Positions 1 through 7,867 are shown, numbered from the stretch's first letter. The stretch: DNA of 32,447 nucleotides from an uncultured Ruminococcus sp. (GCA_902782445.1 CACZNC010000055.1:1-32447), one strand, 5' to 3'. Program-made: numbers and translations. The notes: generated from the letters alone by a model not told the origin.

Positions 1-30
1 CACGTCATCGCGCGGTCTTTGCTTGTGCAG

Positions 31-75
31 CTGAAACATGCGCAGACAAGTCTGCGGGCTCCGCCAGCGTTTCAG
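31..75 (+). other. Branched hairpin motif, copy 1
   Basis: The outer stem is CTGAAA (31-36) with TTTCAG (70-75). Hairpin 1 is CGCAGAC/GTCTGCG (41-47, 50-56) with an AA loop. Hairpin 2 is GGC/GCC (57-59, 63-65). The same layout, with compensatory changes, recurs at 3445-3491, 3730-3767, 7343-7409, 7658-7705 and 13770-13815. Confidence 0.7.
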
Positions 76-220
76 GCGCGCATTGGGCACAGGACGCGCG
101 GTTTTGAAGCTGAAACTGTTTATGCATCTTCGCGCACGGTTTGAGATTCAGACAGACGTGCAGACCGAGCCGCGCGATCGAAAAACTGTCCGGGTGAGAC
201 GAGGAGTCTCGGCGTTCGGA

Positions 221-236
221 TGTTTCACGTGAAACA
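221..236. promoter_or_regulatory. parS: parS-type ParB binding site 1
   Basis: TGTTTCACGTGAAACA is a perfect 16-bp palindrome identical to the Bacillus subtilis parS consensus bound by ParB/Spo0J. It lies just downstream of the ruvX 3' end. Sequence identity is certain; binding is inferred. Confidence 0.85.
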
Positions 237-248
237 AAGGAAAACGGT

Positions 249-287
249 TCTACTAGCCGCTAACCACCAGCCGCTTCCAACTCCTCT
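249..287 (-). repeat. Stop-rich heptamer tract 3' of ruvX
   Basis: Read on the ruvX strand, this tract after the stop codon holds units such as GTGGTTAGCGGCTAGTAG. Nearly the same text follows the sigma factor gene (13990-14040), the ABC ATPase gene (15785-15822) and the large lipoprotein gene (20600-20660). Confidence 0.6.
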
Positions 288-716
288 TTACGCTTCGATT
301 CCCTTATTCCTCCGGACCTTGATCGCGTCTTCGAGGATCAGGCGGGCGGAGAGGGTGTCGACGATGGTCTTGCGCTTTTTGCCGCGGACGTTGTTTTCGG
401 AGAGGATCTTGTGGGCTTCCACCGTCGTGAGGCGTTCGTCGTAGAGTTCGGCGGGGATCCCGGTGAGCTCCGAGAGTTCCCGGGCGAAGGCCTTGCATTT
501 CGCGCTCCGGTAGCCCTCCGAGCCGTCCATGTTGATGGGGTTCCCCACGACGAGGAGCTCCGCCCCCAGCTCCTTCACCCGCTCCCCGACGGCCGCGAGA
601 GCCTTTTTGTAGCTCCCCGCCGCGACGAATCCGGCTTCGGTGACGGCGAGTTCCTTTTTGTCGCAGACGGCCAGTCCGGTCCGGGCGTCTCCGAAATCGA
701 CGGCGACAATGATCAT
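288..716 (-). CDS. ruvX: RuvX/YqgF-family Holliday junction resolvase-like nuclease
   Basis: This 142-residue protein has the usual YqgF length. The RNase H-like fold is visible: N-terminal IIVAVDFGDARTGLAVCD carries the first catalytic Asp, VVGNPINMDGSEG is the central strand and loop, and YDERLTTVEAH carries the conserved DERLTT motif with a catalytic acid, followed by the DTLSARLILEDAI helix. The family is essential in many bacteria and is linked to 16S pre-rRNA 5' processing and to recombination intermediates; it acts in the cytoplasm. The start overlaps the stop of the upstream kinase gene (ATGA), so the two are translationally coupled and share the promoter at 1770-1798. A parS element follows its 3' end. 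The family call is secure; the exact physiological substrate is less so. Confidence 0.93.
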   Translation of the reverse strand: MIIVAVDFGDARTGLAVCDKKELAVTEAGFVAAGSYKKALAAVGERVKELGAELLVVGNPINMDGSEGYRSAKCKAFARELSELTGIPAELYDERLTTVEAHKILSENNVRGKKRKTIVDTLSARLILEDAIKVRRNKGIEA

Positions 717-1726
717 GCGTTCTCCGTCCCTTCCGTTTTGCCTTCGGTCCCTTCTCCCTGCTCTCCCTCCTCCGGCTTCTCCCCGTTCTCGGCGGCGACT
801 TTGTTCTTCGCGTAGGCGATCACCTCGTCGAGGGTGGGGATGGAGGTGGAGGCTCCGGGGCGGGTGACGGACAGGGCCGCGGCGCAGGTGGCGTACTTCA
901 CGGCGGAGACGATGTTCTTGTTCTGCAGATAGACGTAGGTCATGACGGCGGAAAACACGTCCCCCGCGGCGGTGGTGTCGACGGCCGTGACCTTTTCCGC
1001 CGGGATCGACTGATAGTTCTGCCCGTCGTAGACGAAGGATCCCCGCTCGCCCAGCTTCAGGACGTAGTATTTCGCGTCCACGAGGGTGGAGAGCTTGACG
1101 GCGGCGCGGAGGCAGGCGTCCTCGTTCGAGGGGGAAATGCCCGTGAAGATCCGGGTCTCGTTTTCGTTGGGGGAGAAGATCTCCACGTGTCCGAGCTCGT
1201 CGAGGGGGAAGTCGAGCCGGGCCGGTCCCGCGTCGATGAAGATCGGGATGCCGTCCTGATTCGCCCGGCGGCAGGTCTCGATGACGGCCTCGTCGGGGAT
1301 CTCCAGCTGGAGGTACACGGCGTCGGGGTAGCAGGTGAAGCCCGCCTCGATGTCCTCGATGCCCATCGTCATGTTCGCGCCGGGGTAGACGATGATGCGG
1401 TTCTTGCCGTTCTCCTCCACGAGGATGGAGGCAAGTCCGGTGGGCGCGTCGGGATCCTCCCGGATGTAGCGGGTGTCGATCCCCTCCCGCTGGTAGACGG
1501 AGACGAGGCGTTTTGCGTTGGCGTCCCTTCCGAGGCGGCAGGCGAACACGCAGTCCGCGCCGAACCGGGCGAAGGTGATGGCGGAGTTGGCGCCCTTCCC
1601 TCCCGGGACATAGGAATACCCGAGTCCGGTTTCCACGACGGTCTCCCCGGAATAGGGCACCCGGCGCATCCGCTGGACGAAGTCGATATTGGCGGAGGAG
1701 ACCACTAAAATCCTTTGTTTTTTCAT
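713..1726 (-). CDS. PfkB-family carbohydrate kinase (ribokinase-like)
   Basis: This 337-residue cytoplasmic kinase probably phosphorylates a sugar such as ribose with ATP. The N-terminal PfkB signature is present (YVPGGKGANSAITFARFGA, about residues 30-50), as are the ribokinase-like SPNENE segment and the C-terminal signature VDTTAAGDVFSAV, whose Asp is the catalytic base. The C-terminal ~30 residues are a Glu/Gly-rich tail (EKPEEGEQGEGTEG) unusual for the family. I chose the ATG at 1726 because MKKQRILVVSSANIDF starts the family core and the promoter's likely start point is near 1763; an in-frame ATG at 1738 is the alternative. It is the first gene of a two-gene operon with ruvX. The substrate cannot be told from sequence: ribokinase is the best match, other PfkB sugar kinases are possible. 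Confidence 0.87.
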   Translation of the reverse strand: MKKQRILVVSSANIDFVQRMRRVPYSGETVVETGLGYSYVPGGKGANSAITFARFGADCVFACRLGRDANAKRLVSVYQREGIDTRYIREDPDAPTGLASILVEENGKNRIIVYPGANMTMGIEDIEAGFTCYPDAVYLQLEIPDEAVIETCRRANQDGIPIFIDAGPARLDFPLDELGHVEIFSPNENETRIFTGISPSNEDACLRAAVKLSTLVDAKYYVLKLGERGSFVYDGQNYQSIPAEKVTAVDTTAAGDVFSAVMTYVYLQNKNIVSAVKYATCAAALSVTRPGASTSIPTLDEVIAYAKNKVAAENGEKPEEGEQGEGTEGKTEGTENA

Positions 1727-1769
1727 AAAGTTCCGCATCCTGTCTCGTATGGATTCTTCTTCACCTTTT

Positions 1770-1798
1770 ATTATACCGCAACCGGAGCGCAAAATCAA
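1770..1798 (-). promoter_or_regulatory. Sigma-A promoter for kinase-ruvX operon
   Basis: On the minus strand, TTGATT (1793-1798) and TATAAT (1770-1775) are separated by 17 bp. The start point would fall near 1763, giving a leader of about 37 nt. It is back to back with the promoter at 1832-1860. Confidence 0.8.
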
Positions 1799-1831
1799 CA
1801 GGGTCCGGGAGATTTCGACGGCGAAAATCTC

Positions 1832-1860
1832 TTGTATTTCCGCCCGTTCTCTGCTATAAT
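1832..1860 (+). promoter_or_regulatory. Sigma-A promoter for CPBP protease-tadA operon
   Basis: TTGTAT (1832-1837), a 17-bp spacer and an extended -10, TGCTATAAT, ending at 1860. The CDS starts 46 bp downstream. Confidence 0.82.
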
Positions 1861-1905
1861 GGGTAAAGATCCGGCAATCCAAAGAGAAAGGCAGGGGATG
1901 GGACG

Positions 1906-2688
1906 ATGGAGAGGAACAATCTGAACCGGCTGACGCACGTCATGATCTCGTTCGCCGGGCTGATCCTCGTGCAGCGGGCGGCGAGATTTCTGCTCTTCCG
2001 GTTCGCGCCGGGGCTCGGGACTTTCGGGGATTTTCTCGTCTTCCTTCTGGCCTTCGGGGCCGCCTTCGCGCTTCTGCGTCTGCCCCTGAAAACCGCGGAG
2101 GAGGAAGATCCCGTCCCGGAGCTTGTGAAGAAGAAGACCGGTCGGTGCGTGCTGCATCTTCTCGCCTCGGTCGCCGCGCTGGTGACGCTGATGTTCCTCG
2201 TCGCGGCGTTCATGAACGGGGAGGAGGCCTTCTCGGGCGGCGTATCCGCGGCGGGGGAAATGCCCTCCCTCGATCCGCTGTCGGTGGCGTCCCTGCTCCT
2301 GATCCACCCCGTCGCGGAGGAGGTCCTCTTCCGGCGGCTCTATTACGGGGAACTGCGGCGGATGCATCCGGTCTTCGGCTGTATGGCCCAGGCCCTGATG
2401 TTCGCCCTCGCCCACGAATCGGTGGACGGGATGATCTACGCGCTGGCGGCCGGGGTGCTCCTCGGGGTGCTGGCGGAGGAGACGGGGCGTCTCTGGCCGA
2501 CGGTAGCCGCCCACGTGTTCGTGAATCTGCGCTCCCTCGTCTCGCTGACGGTGTTCGCCGAGCGGGGAGGGGTGCGGTACGGTCTGGACAGCGCGATTCT
2601 GACGGCGGGGGCGGTGGCCTTCGTGATCCTCGCCGCCACGAGAGTGCGCTTCGCCGCGGACACGGGCCGGAAAGCGGGTGCGGCATGA
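1906..2688 (+). CDS. CPBP family intramembrane metalloprotease (CAAX protease-like)
   Basis: This 260-residue polytopic membrane protein has the Abi/CPBP signature: EEVLFRR (E138, E139, R143) as motif 1, FALAH (H170) as motif 2 and AHVFVN (H203, N207) as motif 3, the residues that hold the catalytic metal in this family. Hydrophobic segments lie near residues 12-35, 42-60, 82-102, 125-135, 155-190 and 228-246. Family members cleave prenylated or other membrane substrates; in Bacillota many are tied to bacteriocin immunity or surface protein handling, and the substrate here is unknown. The start follows a GGGGATGGG purine tract. The stop overlaps the tadA start by ATGA, so the two are co-translated although no functional link is obvious. 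Confidence 0.88.
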   Translation: MERNNLNRLTHVMISFAGLILVQRAARFLLFRFAPGLGTFGDFLVFLLAFGAAFALLRLPLKTAEEEDPVPELVKKKTGRCVLHLLASVAALVTLMFLVAAFMNGEEAFSGGVSAAGEMPSLDPLSVASLLLIHPVAEEVLFRRLYYGELRRMHPVFGCMAQALMFALAHESVDGMIYALAAGVLLGVLAEETGRLWPTVAAHVFVNLRSLVSLTVFAERGGVRYGLDSAILTAGAVAFVILAATRVRFAADTGRKAGAA

Positions 2689-3251
2689 GAGGGCCGGACA
2701 TGGAAATCCCCTCCCCGGACCTGCGGGAAAAGCGGATCCGGCGGGAAGAGACCGTAAAAAAGCTGCTTCTGCCCTGGACCGAGGGGGAATGTCCCGATCC
2801 CGGAGCGGCGGACGAATGGTTCATGGACGCCTCCCTCGCTCTCGCCCGACAGGCGGCAACAGAAGGAGAGGTCCCCGTGGGCTGCGTGATCGCGCGGGAG
2901 GGCCGGATCCTCGTCGGGGACTACAACGGCCGGGAGACCTTCAAGAACGCCCTGCGGCACGCGGAGACTTCGGCCATCGAAAAGGCCTGCTCCCTCCTCG
3001 GCGGCTGGCGGCTCCCCGGATGCGTCCTCTACGTGACCCTCGAACCCTGCCCCATGTGCGCCGGAGCGATCTGGAACGCGCGGATCCCCCGAACGGTGAT
3101 CGGGACGAAAGATCCGAAGGCCGGCGCGATGGGTTCCCTCCTCAATCTCGCCTCCTACCCCCTGAACCACCGGGTCGAAACGGTCTTCGGCGTCCGGGAG
3201 AAGGAATGCAGGGCGGTGCTGAGGGAGTTCTTTGAGGCGAGGAGAAAGTGA
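2685..3251 (+). CDS. tadA: tRNA-specific adenosine deaminase TadA
   Basis: TadA deaminates A34 of tRNA to inosine, allowing wobble decoding. The zinc deaminase core is complete: HAE at 92-94 (zinc ligand His, catalytic Glu) and PCPMC at 121-125 (two zinc-ligand Cys), with EVPVG before and NHRVE after, as in TadA. The protein is 188 residues, about 35-40 longer than usual. The excess is an N-terminal charged stretch (DLREKRIRREETVKK) before the family core, which begins around residue 45. I use the ATG overlapping the protease stop (ATGA). An internal ATG at 2823 would give a 142-residue, family-length protein but lacks a good ribosome site. A guanine or cytosine deaminase is less likely given the motif context. 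Confidence 0.92.
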   Translation: MRGPDMEIPSPDLREKRIRREETVKKLLLPWTEGECPDPGAADEWFMDASLALARQAATEGEVPVGCVIAREGRILVGDYNGRETFKNALRHAETSAIEKACSLLGGWRLPGCVLYVTLEPCPMCAGAIWNARIPRTVIGTKDPKAGAMGSLLNLASYPLNHRVETVFGVREKECRAVLREFFEARRK

Positions 3252-3444
3252 GGAATTGAGGGCTGTCCGCATCGGGGGACGTGCGGTGCGGGGATTTTCG
3301 GTTTTTGAGTGGGAGCGCTTCGCTGGGATGGAAGGGACGCGCGTTTCCGTATCGAAAACCGGTTCCGCATCCTCGCGCACTTCTGCCGATTCAGACATAA
3401 CGAGCGGAACATGGCGGCAACCCGGCTTGATCGCCGACATGCAG

Positions 3445-3491
3445 CTGAAACATGCGCAGAACAAGTTCTGCGGGCTTCGCCGGCATTTCAG
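3445..3491 (+). other. Branched hairpin motif, copy 2 (left arm of B)
   Basis: The outer stem is CTGAAA/TTTCAG (3445-3450, 3486-3491). Hairpin 1 is CGCAGAAC/GTTCTGCG with an AA loop (3455-3472), one base pair longer than copy 1 with both strands changed. Hairpin 2 is GGC-TTC-GCC (3473-3481). Confidence 0.7.
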
Positions 3492-3600
3492 GCGCGCATT
3501 GGGCACAGGACGCGCGGACGGAAAGCGAAAACTGTTGCCGCGTCCTCGCGCACATATACAGATTCATACCCGTATGCAGACAGAACCATACGAATATAAA

Positions 3601-3644
3601 CCGTCAGAGCCGAACCCGAAATTCACTCTGACGGCTGTTTGTTT
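3601..3644 (+). terminator. Terminator-like hairpin fused to parS in element B
   Basis: CCGTCAGAG (3601-3609) pairs perfectly with CTCTGACGG (3627-3635) and is followed by CTGTTTGTTT, which runs into parS. It would end tadA transcripts. Related hairpins precede parS at 7512 and, inverted, at 20684. Confidence 0.55.
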
Positions 3645-3655
3645 CACGTGAAACA
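3640..3655. promoter_or_regulatory. parS: parS-type ParB binding site 2
   Basis: Perfect TGTTTCACGTGAAACA near the centre of the palindromic element. A degenerate 13/16 copy, TGATTTATGTGAAACA, follows at 3673-3688. Confidence 0.85.
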
Positions 3656-3729
3656 ATGCCTTTTTCTGCCAATGATTTATGTGAAACATCATTCCGATCC
3701 TCCGTGCATTGTCCCTTTTATATGCGCGA

Positions 3730-3767
3730 CTGAATCACCGCCGCAAGGCCGCAGGATTTATCCTGCG
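3730..3767 (-). other. Branched hairpin motif, copy 3 (right arm of B)
   Basis: On the minus strand, hairpin 1 is GCAGGAT/ATCCTGC with an AA loop and hairpin 2 is GCC-TTGC-GGC. The outer stem CCGAAA/ATTCAG is the weakest of the six. The hairpin 1 pairs differ from copies 1 and 2 on both strands. Confidence 0.65.
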
Positions 3768-3973
3768 CATGTTTCGGCTGCACGAACAGAGACCGCGCGA
3801 GGTTGACGTCATGTTCCGGCTCGTCCGGGTTGAATCAGAAGGAACGCGCGGGGATCGCTTCATGTTCAGGCTTCAAGACTGCGCGCCTCTTCCATCCCAG
3901 CGGAGCGCTCACATACAAAAACCCGATAATCCCGCACAGCACGCCCCCCGATGCGGAAACCCTCCACTCTGTA

Positions 3974-4008
3974 AACTCCTAACTCCTCATTCCTCATTCC
4001 TCATTTTA
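3974..4008 (+). repeat. Low-complexity ACTCCTAACTCCTCATTCC tract
   Basis: Repeats of ACTCCTA and CTCATTC lie directly upstream of the isomerase promoter. The same wording ends the tract at 14011-14038. Confidence 0.55.
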
Positions 4009-4018
4009 CTTTTCCCTC

Positions 4019-4047
4019 TTGCATTTCCGCGCGGGGGATGCTATAAT
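4019..4047 (+). promoter_or_regulatory. Sigma-A promoter for the isomerase gene
   Basis: TTGCAT (4019-4024), 17 bp, and an extended -10, TGCTATAAT (4039-4047). The CDS begins 42 bp downstream after AAAGGAG. Confidence 0.85.
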
Positions 4048-4089
4048 GATATTTGTGAAAATAATCTCTCATCCACAAAGGAGCCGCAC

Positions 4090-5565
4090 ATGAAAAACAC
4101 CCCCACCGTCAAACTGGGCGTCGTCGCCGTTTCCCGCGACTGCTTCCCGGAATCCCTGTCCGTCGGCCGCCGCGAGGCCCTGATCGCCGCTTATGAAGCG
4201 AAATACGGCAAGAACGACGTGTACGAATGCCCCGTCTGCATCGTCGAGAGCGAGATCCAGATGCTCGAAGCCATCGAAGACCTGAAAAAGAACGAGTGCA
4301 ACGCCCTCTGCGTCTACCTCGGCAACTTCGGCCCGGAGATCTCCGAGACCATGCTCGCCGAGAAGTTCGACGGCCCCGTGATGTTCTGCGCCGCGGCGGA
4401 AGAAGCCTCCGACCGCCTCGTCGGGGACCGCGGAGACGCCTTCTGCGGGATGCTCAACGCCAGCTACAACCTCAAGCTCCGGGGCGTGACCGCCTACATC
4501 CCGGAATATCCCGTCGGGGACGCCGCCTACTGCGCGGATCTGATCCACGAATTCCTGCCCGTCGCCCGGGCCATCGTCGGGCTGAAGAACCTCAAGATCA
4601 TCTCCTTCGGGCCGAGACCGATGAACTTCTTCGCCTGCAACGCCCCCATCCAGCAGCTCTACAACCTCGGCGTGGAGATCGAGGAAAACTCCGAGCTCGA
4701 CCTGTTCGAGGCCTTCAACAAGCACGCGGGCGACGAGCGCATCCCCGCCGTGGTGGCCGACATGGAAGCGGAACTCGGCAAGGGCAATAAAAAACCCGAG
4801 ATCCTCGCTAAGCTCGCCCAGTATGAGCTCACCCTCACCGACTGGGTCGAGGCGCACAAGGGCAGCCGCAAGTACGTCGCCATCGCCGGCAAGTGCTGGC
4901 CCGCCTTCCAGACCCAGTTCGGCTTCGTGCCCTGCTACGTCAACTCCCGTCTGACCGGCCGCGGCATCCCGGTGAGCTGCGAGGTCGACATTTACGGATG
5001 TCTCTCCGAATACATCGGCGCCTGCGTGAGCGAGGACATCGTCACCCTGCTCGACATCAACAACACCGTTCCCGCCGACATGTACAAGGAAAACATCGAG
5101 GGCAAGTTCCCCTACGCCTTCCACGACACCTTCATGGGCTTCCACTGCGGCAACACCTGCTCGAAGAAGATCTGCAATCCCACGATGAAGTACCAGATGA
5201 TCATGGCGCGCTCCCTGCCCGTCGAGGTCACCAACGGCACCCTCGAGGGAGACATCGTCCCCGGCGAGATCACCTTCTACCGCCTCCAGTCCACCGCGGA
5301 CAACCACCTCTACGCCTACGTGGCCGAGGGCGAGGTCCTGCCGGTCGAGACGAAGTCCTTCGGCGGCGTCGGCGTCTTCGCGATCCACGAAATGGGCCGG
5401 TTCTACCGCCATGTCCTGATCGAAAACGGCTTCCCGCATCACGGCGCGGTGGCGTTCGGTCACTACGGCAAGGCCCTGTTCGAAGTCTTCAAGTACCTCG
5501 GCGCGGAAAAGATCGGCTGGAACCAGCCTGCCGCGGCCAAGTACCCGACGGAAAATCCCTTCTGA
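4090..5565 (+). CDS. L-fucose/L-arabinose isomerase family protein
   Basis: This 491-residue cytoplasmic protein has the look and length of the FucI/AraA isomerase superfamily, which interconverts aldoses and ketoses with a divalent metal. The N-terminal Rossmann-like part includes VYLGNFGPE (about 75-83), where family members use NF.PE-type sequences. The C-terminal half carries candidate metal and catalytic residues: E298 in CEVD, D322 in LLDINN, the FHCGNT segment at 351-356 and a His-rich stretch near 433-458 (IHEMGRFYRH, FPHHGAVAFGHYG). The start is fixed by AAAGGAG 6 nt upstream of the ATG; an in-frame reading extension upstream runs through the repeat and is not real. The neighbouring sugar-binding lipoprotein supports a role in sugar uptake and catabolism. 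The sugar is not determinable: fucose, arabinose or a related sugar. Related proteins of this type are often annotated only at family level. Confidence 0.8.
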   Translation: MKNTPTVKLGVVAVSRDCFPESLSVGRREALIAAYEAKYGKNDVYECPVCIVESEIQMLEAIEDLKKNECNALCVYLGNFGPEISETMLAEKFDGPVMFCAAAEEASDRLVGDRGDAFCGMLNASYNLKLRGVTAYIPEYPVGDAAYCADLIHEFLPVARAIVGLKNLKIISFGPRPMNFFACNAPIQQLYNLGVEIEENSELDLFEAFNKHAGDERIPAVVADMEAELGKGNKKPEILAKLAQYELTLTDWVEAHKGSRKYVAIAGKCWPAFQTQFGFVPCYVNSRLTGRGIPVSCEVDIYGCLSEYIGACVSEDIVTLLDINNTVPADMYKENIEGKFPYAFHDTFMGFHCGNTCSKKICNPTMKYQMIMARSLPVEVTNGTLEGDIVPGEITFYRLQSTADNHLYAYVAEGEVLPVETKSFGGVGVFAIHEMGRFYRHVLIENGFPHHGAVAFGHYGKALFEVFKYLGAEKIGWNQPAAAKYPTENPF

Positions 5566-5574
5566 GCCTGAAAT

Positions 5575-5627
5575 GGGCTCCGTTTCCCCAAGTCCTCGGA
5601 ATCCGGGAAGCGGGGCCCCTTCTTTTT
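5575..5627 (+). terminator. Rho-independent terminator after the isomerase gene
   Basis: GGGCTCCGTTTCCC (5575-5588) pairs with GGGAAGCGGGGCCC (5605-5618) through a 14-bp stem with two G-T pairs, followed by TTCTTTTT. It stands inside the short gap before the next gene, which has no clear promoter of its own. Confidence 0.85.
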
Positions 5628-5668
5628 CGCTTTCCGAACGCATCCGAACATAACGAAAGGGGTCAGAC

Positions 5669-7135
5669 ATGAGTAAAAAACTGCGATCCGGCATTTCCCT
5701 GCTGCTGTGCGCCTTTCTCCTGTTCTCGCCCGTCCTCTCCTCCTGCTCCACGGCGGGAAATGAGGAAGACGCGCCCGTTTCGTCCTCCGATCCCTCCCCT
5801 GCCGCCGATGCGGAGCCCGCGGAGGAGGGGCCCGAAGACCAGTTCGTTCCCGACGATCTCGGCGAGGCGGATTTCGGCGGGGCGTCCTACGTCATCGCCG
5901 GGCTGAGCAACCGCACCACCACCGCCGTCACGTCCGCGGAGCTGAACGGCGAGGTCATCAACGACGCCCAGTACAACGCCGCGCGGGCAGTGGAAGCCCG
6001 GTACAACGTCTCGGTCTCCTACGAGGATATCGCGGCGGACGACGGCTCGATGGCGACCGCGATCCGGGGCATCGTCAGCAGCGGCGAGGAGAACTACGCC
6101 GTCACCTTCTCCCAGGACACCAACATGATCACGCTGGTCATGGCGGGACATTTCCACAATCTGAAAAGCATCCCGGAATTCAACTTCGACAAGCCCTGGT
6201 GGATCGACTCCACCTCCACCATCGGCGTGGGGAGCAAATCCTACGCGGCCTCCTCCTATCTCTCCTACTACTGCCTCTACTACATGCGGATGTTCGTCAT
6301 CAACAAGCAGATGACGGCGGACCTCGGCCTGACCGTGCCCTACGACAAGGTTTATGAGGGGACGTGGTACCTCGACAGCCTGACGGAAATGGCCGCGGCC
6401 GCGACGCTGGATCTGGACGGCGACGGGAGCATGACGGCGAAGGACCAGTACGGCCTGACCTACGAGGTCTTCTACACCCTCCAGAACTCCCTCGGGGTCC
6501 CGGTGATCTCGAAGGACGCGGACAATATGCCCTACATCAATTTCGACGTGGAGCGGGCCGCGCTGTATCTGGAAAAAATGACGGATCTCACGGAGAACTA
6601 CGGCTTCTACGAAACGGGCTACGGCGCGAACATGTTCTCGAACGGCCAGTCCCTGATGTGCTACTGCAACCTCCGGGAAGTCTGCAACATCATCCGCGAG
6701 TCGGAGATCTCCTACGGATTCCTGCCCGCCCCGAAGCTGGACGAGATCCAGGAGGACTACATGACGGTCGCCACGGACGTCTACTGGGGGATCCCGATCT
6801 CCTGCGTCTCCGCGCTGACCATGATCGGGACGGTGACGGAGGCCCTCTCCTGCCAGCACTTCAACTACGTGCGCCCCGCATTCTTCGAGACGACGATGAA
6901 GACCAAGCTGGCGGGGACCGAGGACGACACGAAGATGCTGGATCTGGCGGCGAGCCGTCTGAGCATCGACTTCGGCTACGCGTATCAGAGTTCCCTCGGC
7001 GGCATGACCTCGGTGGACGATCTGGTCCGCGACGGAGTGAAGGCCGACACGGTGGCGTCCACGTTCCAGAAGCTGACGAAGTCGATGAACAAGGCTCTGC
7101 AGAAGATCATCGACAAGTATGAGGAACTGCCGTAA
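5669..7135 (+). CDS. Extracellular solute-binding lipoprotein (ABC sugar type)
   Basis: This 488-residue protein has a lipoprotein signal: MSKKLRSG, a hydrophobic core and lipobox LSSC with C26. A Ser/Pro/Glu-rich linker (about 27-65) precedes a folded domain that begins DFGGASYVIAG, typical of family 1 solute-binding proteins. GTWYLDSLTEMAAAATLDLDGDG and the late GIPISC, YVRPAFFETT segments fit carbohydrate-binding proteins. It would sit on the outer face of the membrane and deliver sugar to an ABC permease, but no permease or ATPase for it is present. The start follows AAAGGGG. It lies 103 bp after the isomerase gene, separated by a strong terminator, so it depends on read-through or an unseen promoter. 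Confidence 0.8.
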   Translation: MSKKLRSGISLLLCAFLLFSPVLSSCSTAGNEEDAPVSSSDPSPAADAEPAEEGPEDQFVPDDLGEADFGGASYVIAGLSNRTTTAVTSAELNGEVINDAQYNAARAVEARYNVSVSYEDIAADDGSMATAIRGIVSSGEENYAVTFSQDTNMITLVMAGHFHNLKSIPEFNFDKPWWIDSTSTIGVGSKSYAASSYLSYYCLYYMRMFVINKQMTADLGLTVPYDKVYEGTWYLDSLTEMAAAATLDLDGDGSMTAKDQYGLTYEVFYTLQNSLGVPVISKDADNMPYINFDVERAALYLEKMTDLTENYGFYETGYGANMFSNGQSLMCYCNLREVCNIIRESEISYGFLPAPKLDEIQEDYMTVATDVYWGIPISCVSALTMIGTVTEALSCQHFNYVRPAFFETTMKTKLAGTEDDTKMLDLAASRLSIDFGYAYQSSLGGMTSVDDLVRDGVKADTVASTFQKLTKSMNKALQKIIDKYEELP

Positions 7136-7342
7136 AAATTTTACAGGTCTTGATTTGAAGTCGGTACGGATCGGAATGAGGTGCCGTGCGGGATTTGAGG
7201 CTGTATTTTATGGGTAAAGGAATCGGCGTTGGGACGCGCGTTTCTGTATCGAAAACTGTCGCCGTATCCTCGCGGGCTGTTGCAGATTCAGAAATGACGA
7301 GCGGAACATGACGCCAACCTCGCGCGGTCTCTGCACGTGCGG

Positions 7343-7409
7343 CTGAAACATGCGCAGACAATGTCTGACGCACCGACGCAGTCGTGCTGGCCTTGCGGCG
7401 GTGATTCAG
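7343..7409 (+). other. Branched hairpin motif, copy 4 (left arm of C)
   Basis: The outer stem is CTGAAA/ATTCAG. Hairpin 1 is CAGACA-A-TGTCTG (7355-7367). An 18-bp insert separates it from hairpin 2, GCC-TTGC-GGC. This is the longest of the six copies. Confidence 0.6.
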
Positions 7410-7511
7410 TCGCGCATGGAACAGGTCGCGTGTTCGAAAAGCCGGAACCATTGATCTGTCCTCGCGCATTTGAACGGATCCGGACCGTAAAAAGAAACTG
7501 AATAAACGAAA

Positions 7512-7556
7512 ACCGTCAGAGTTGAACTTGAAGTCCTTCCCTGGCGGTTCTTGTTT
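7512..7556 (+). terminator. Terminator-like hairpin fused to parS in element C
   Basis: ACCGTCAG (7512-7519) pairs with CTGGCGGT (7541-7548) with one G-T pair, then TCTTGTTT enters parS. It lies between convergent genes and would end the binding-protein transcript. Confidence 0.45.
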
Positions 7557-7567
7557 CACGTGAAACA
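7552..7567. promoter_or_regulatory. parS: parS-type ParB binding site 3
   Basis: Perfect TGTTTCACGTGAAACA near the centre of element C. Confidence 0.85.
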
Positions 7568-7657
7568 ATGCGCCGAAAACCCTTGTTTTTCTTGATCTGC
7601 GCGAGGACGGACAATCATCTCCCGCCGCACGAAAACGCGACAACGCCGATTGCGCGC

Positions 7658-7705
7658 CTGAATCGTTGCCGTGAGGCCGCAGGATTTATCCTGCGCATGT
7701 TTCAA
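7658..7705 (-). other. Branched hairpin motif, copy 5 (right arm of C)
   Basis: On the minus strand, the outer stem is TTGAAA/ATTCAG, hairpin 1 is CGCAGGAT/ATCCTGCG with an AA loop, and hairpin 2 is GCC-TCAC-GGC. Confidence 0.65.
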
Positions 7706-7867
7706 CTACACGAATAAAGACCGCGCGAGGTTGTCTCCCCTCTCAGGCTCGTCCGGCTTGAATTTGAAGAAGCCCGCGGGGATCACTCCCTGTTTCAGCT
7801 TCACAACCGTGCGTCCGACGCCGACTCCTTTTCCATATAATACAACCTCGAATCCCGCAGAGCACCC

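Larger units (their letters stand above)
1..236 (+). repeat. Half copy (A) of the parS-associated intergenic repeat
   Basis: This noncoding stretch aligns closely with 13741-13976 and with the left arms of the elements at 3263 and 7167. Shared blocks are a GCGCGGTCT start, CTGAAACATGCGCAGAC, TTTCAGGCGCGCATT and a final parS at 221-236. It carries the branched fold at 31-75. The window edge may cut off more of the element on the left. There is no right arm, because ruvX follows directly. Small reading frames through it are byproducts of the repeat. Confidence 0.8.
3263..3960. repeat. Full ~700-bp palindromic parS element (B)
   Basis: This gene-free stretch between tadA and the isomerase gene is a long imperfect inverted repeat. 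The left arm opens with TCCGCATCGGGGGACGTGC at about 3265; the reverse complement of the right arm opens with TCCGCATCGGGGGGCGTGC at about 3956. The arms also share GAGCGGAACATG.CG.CAACC and CTGAAACATGCGCAG-type blocks. Between them sit a terminator-like hairpin (3601-3635) and a perfect parS (3640-3655). Each arm has one branched hairpin motif. No transposase or credible gene is inside. Confidence 0.85.

Noticed and set aside
220..444. Small protein beginning MFHVKQ
   Set aside because: The MFHVKQ start is simply the translation of parS and runs antisense into ruvX.
1727..1882. Longer N terminus of the sugar kinase
   Set aside because: It would include the kinase gene's own promoter; the family core starts at the 1726 ATG.
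3673..3688. Second parS in element B
   Set aside because: It matches 13 of 16 but lacks the central CACGTG, so ParB binding is doubtful; treated as a decayed copy.
3709..4089. Long N-terminal extension of the isomerase
   Set aside because: It reads through the right arm of the repeat and the promoter; AAAGGAG fixes the start at 4090.
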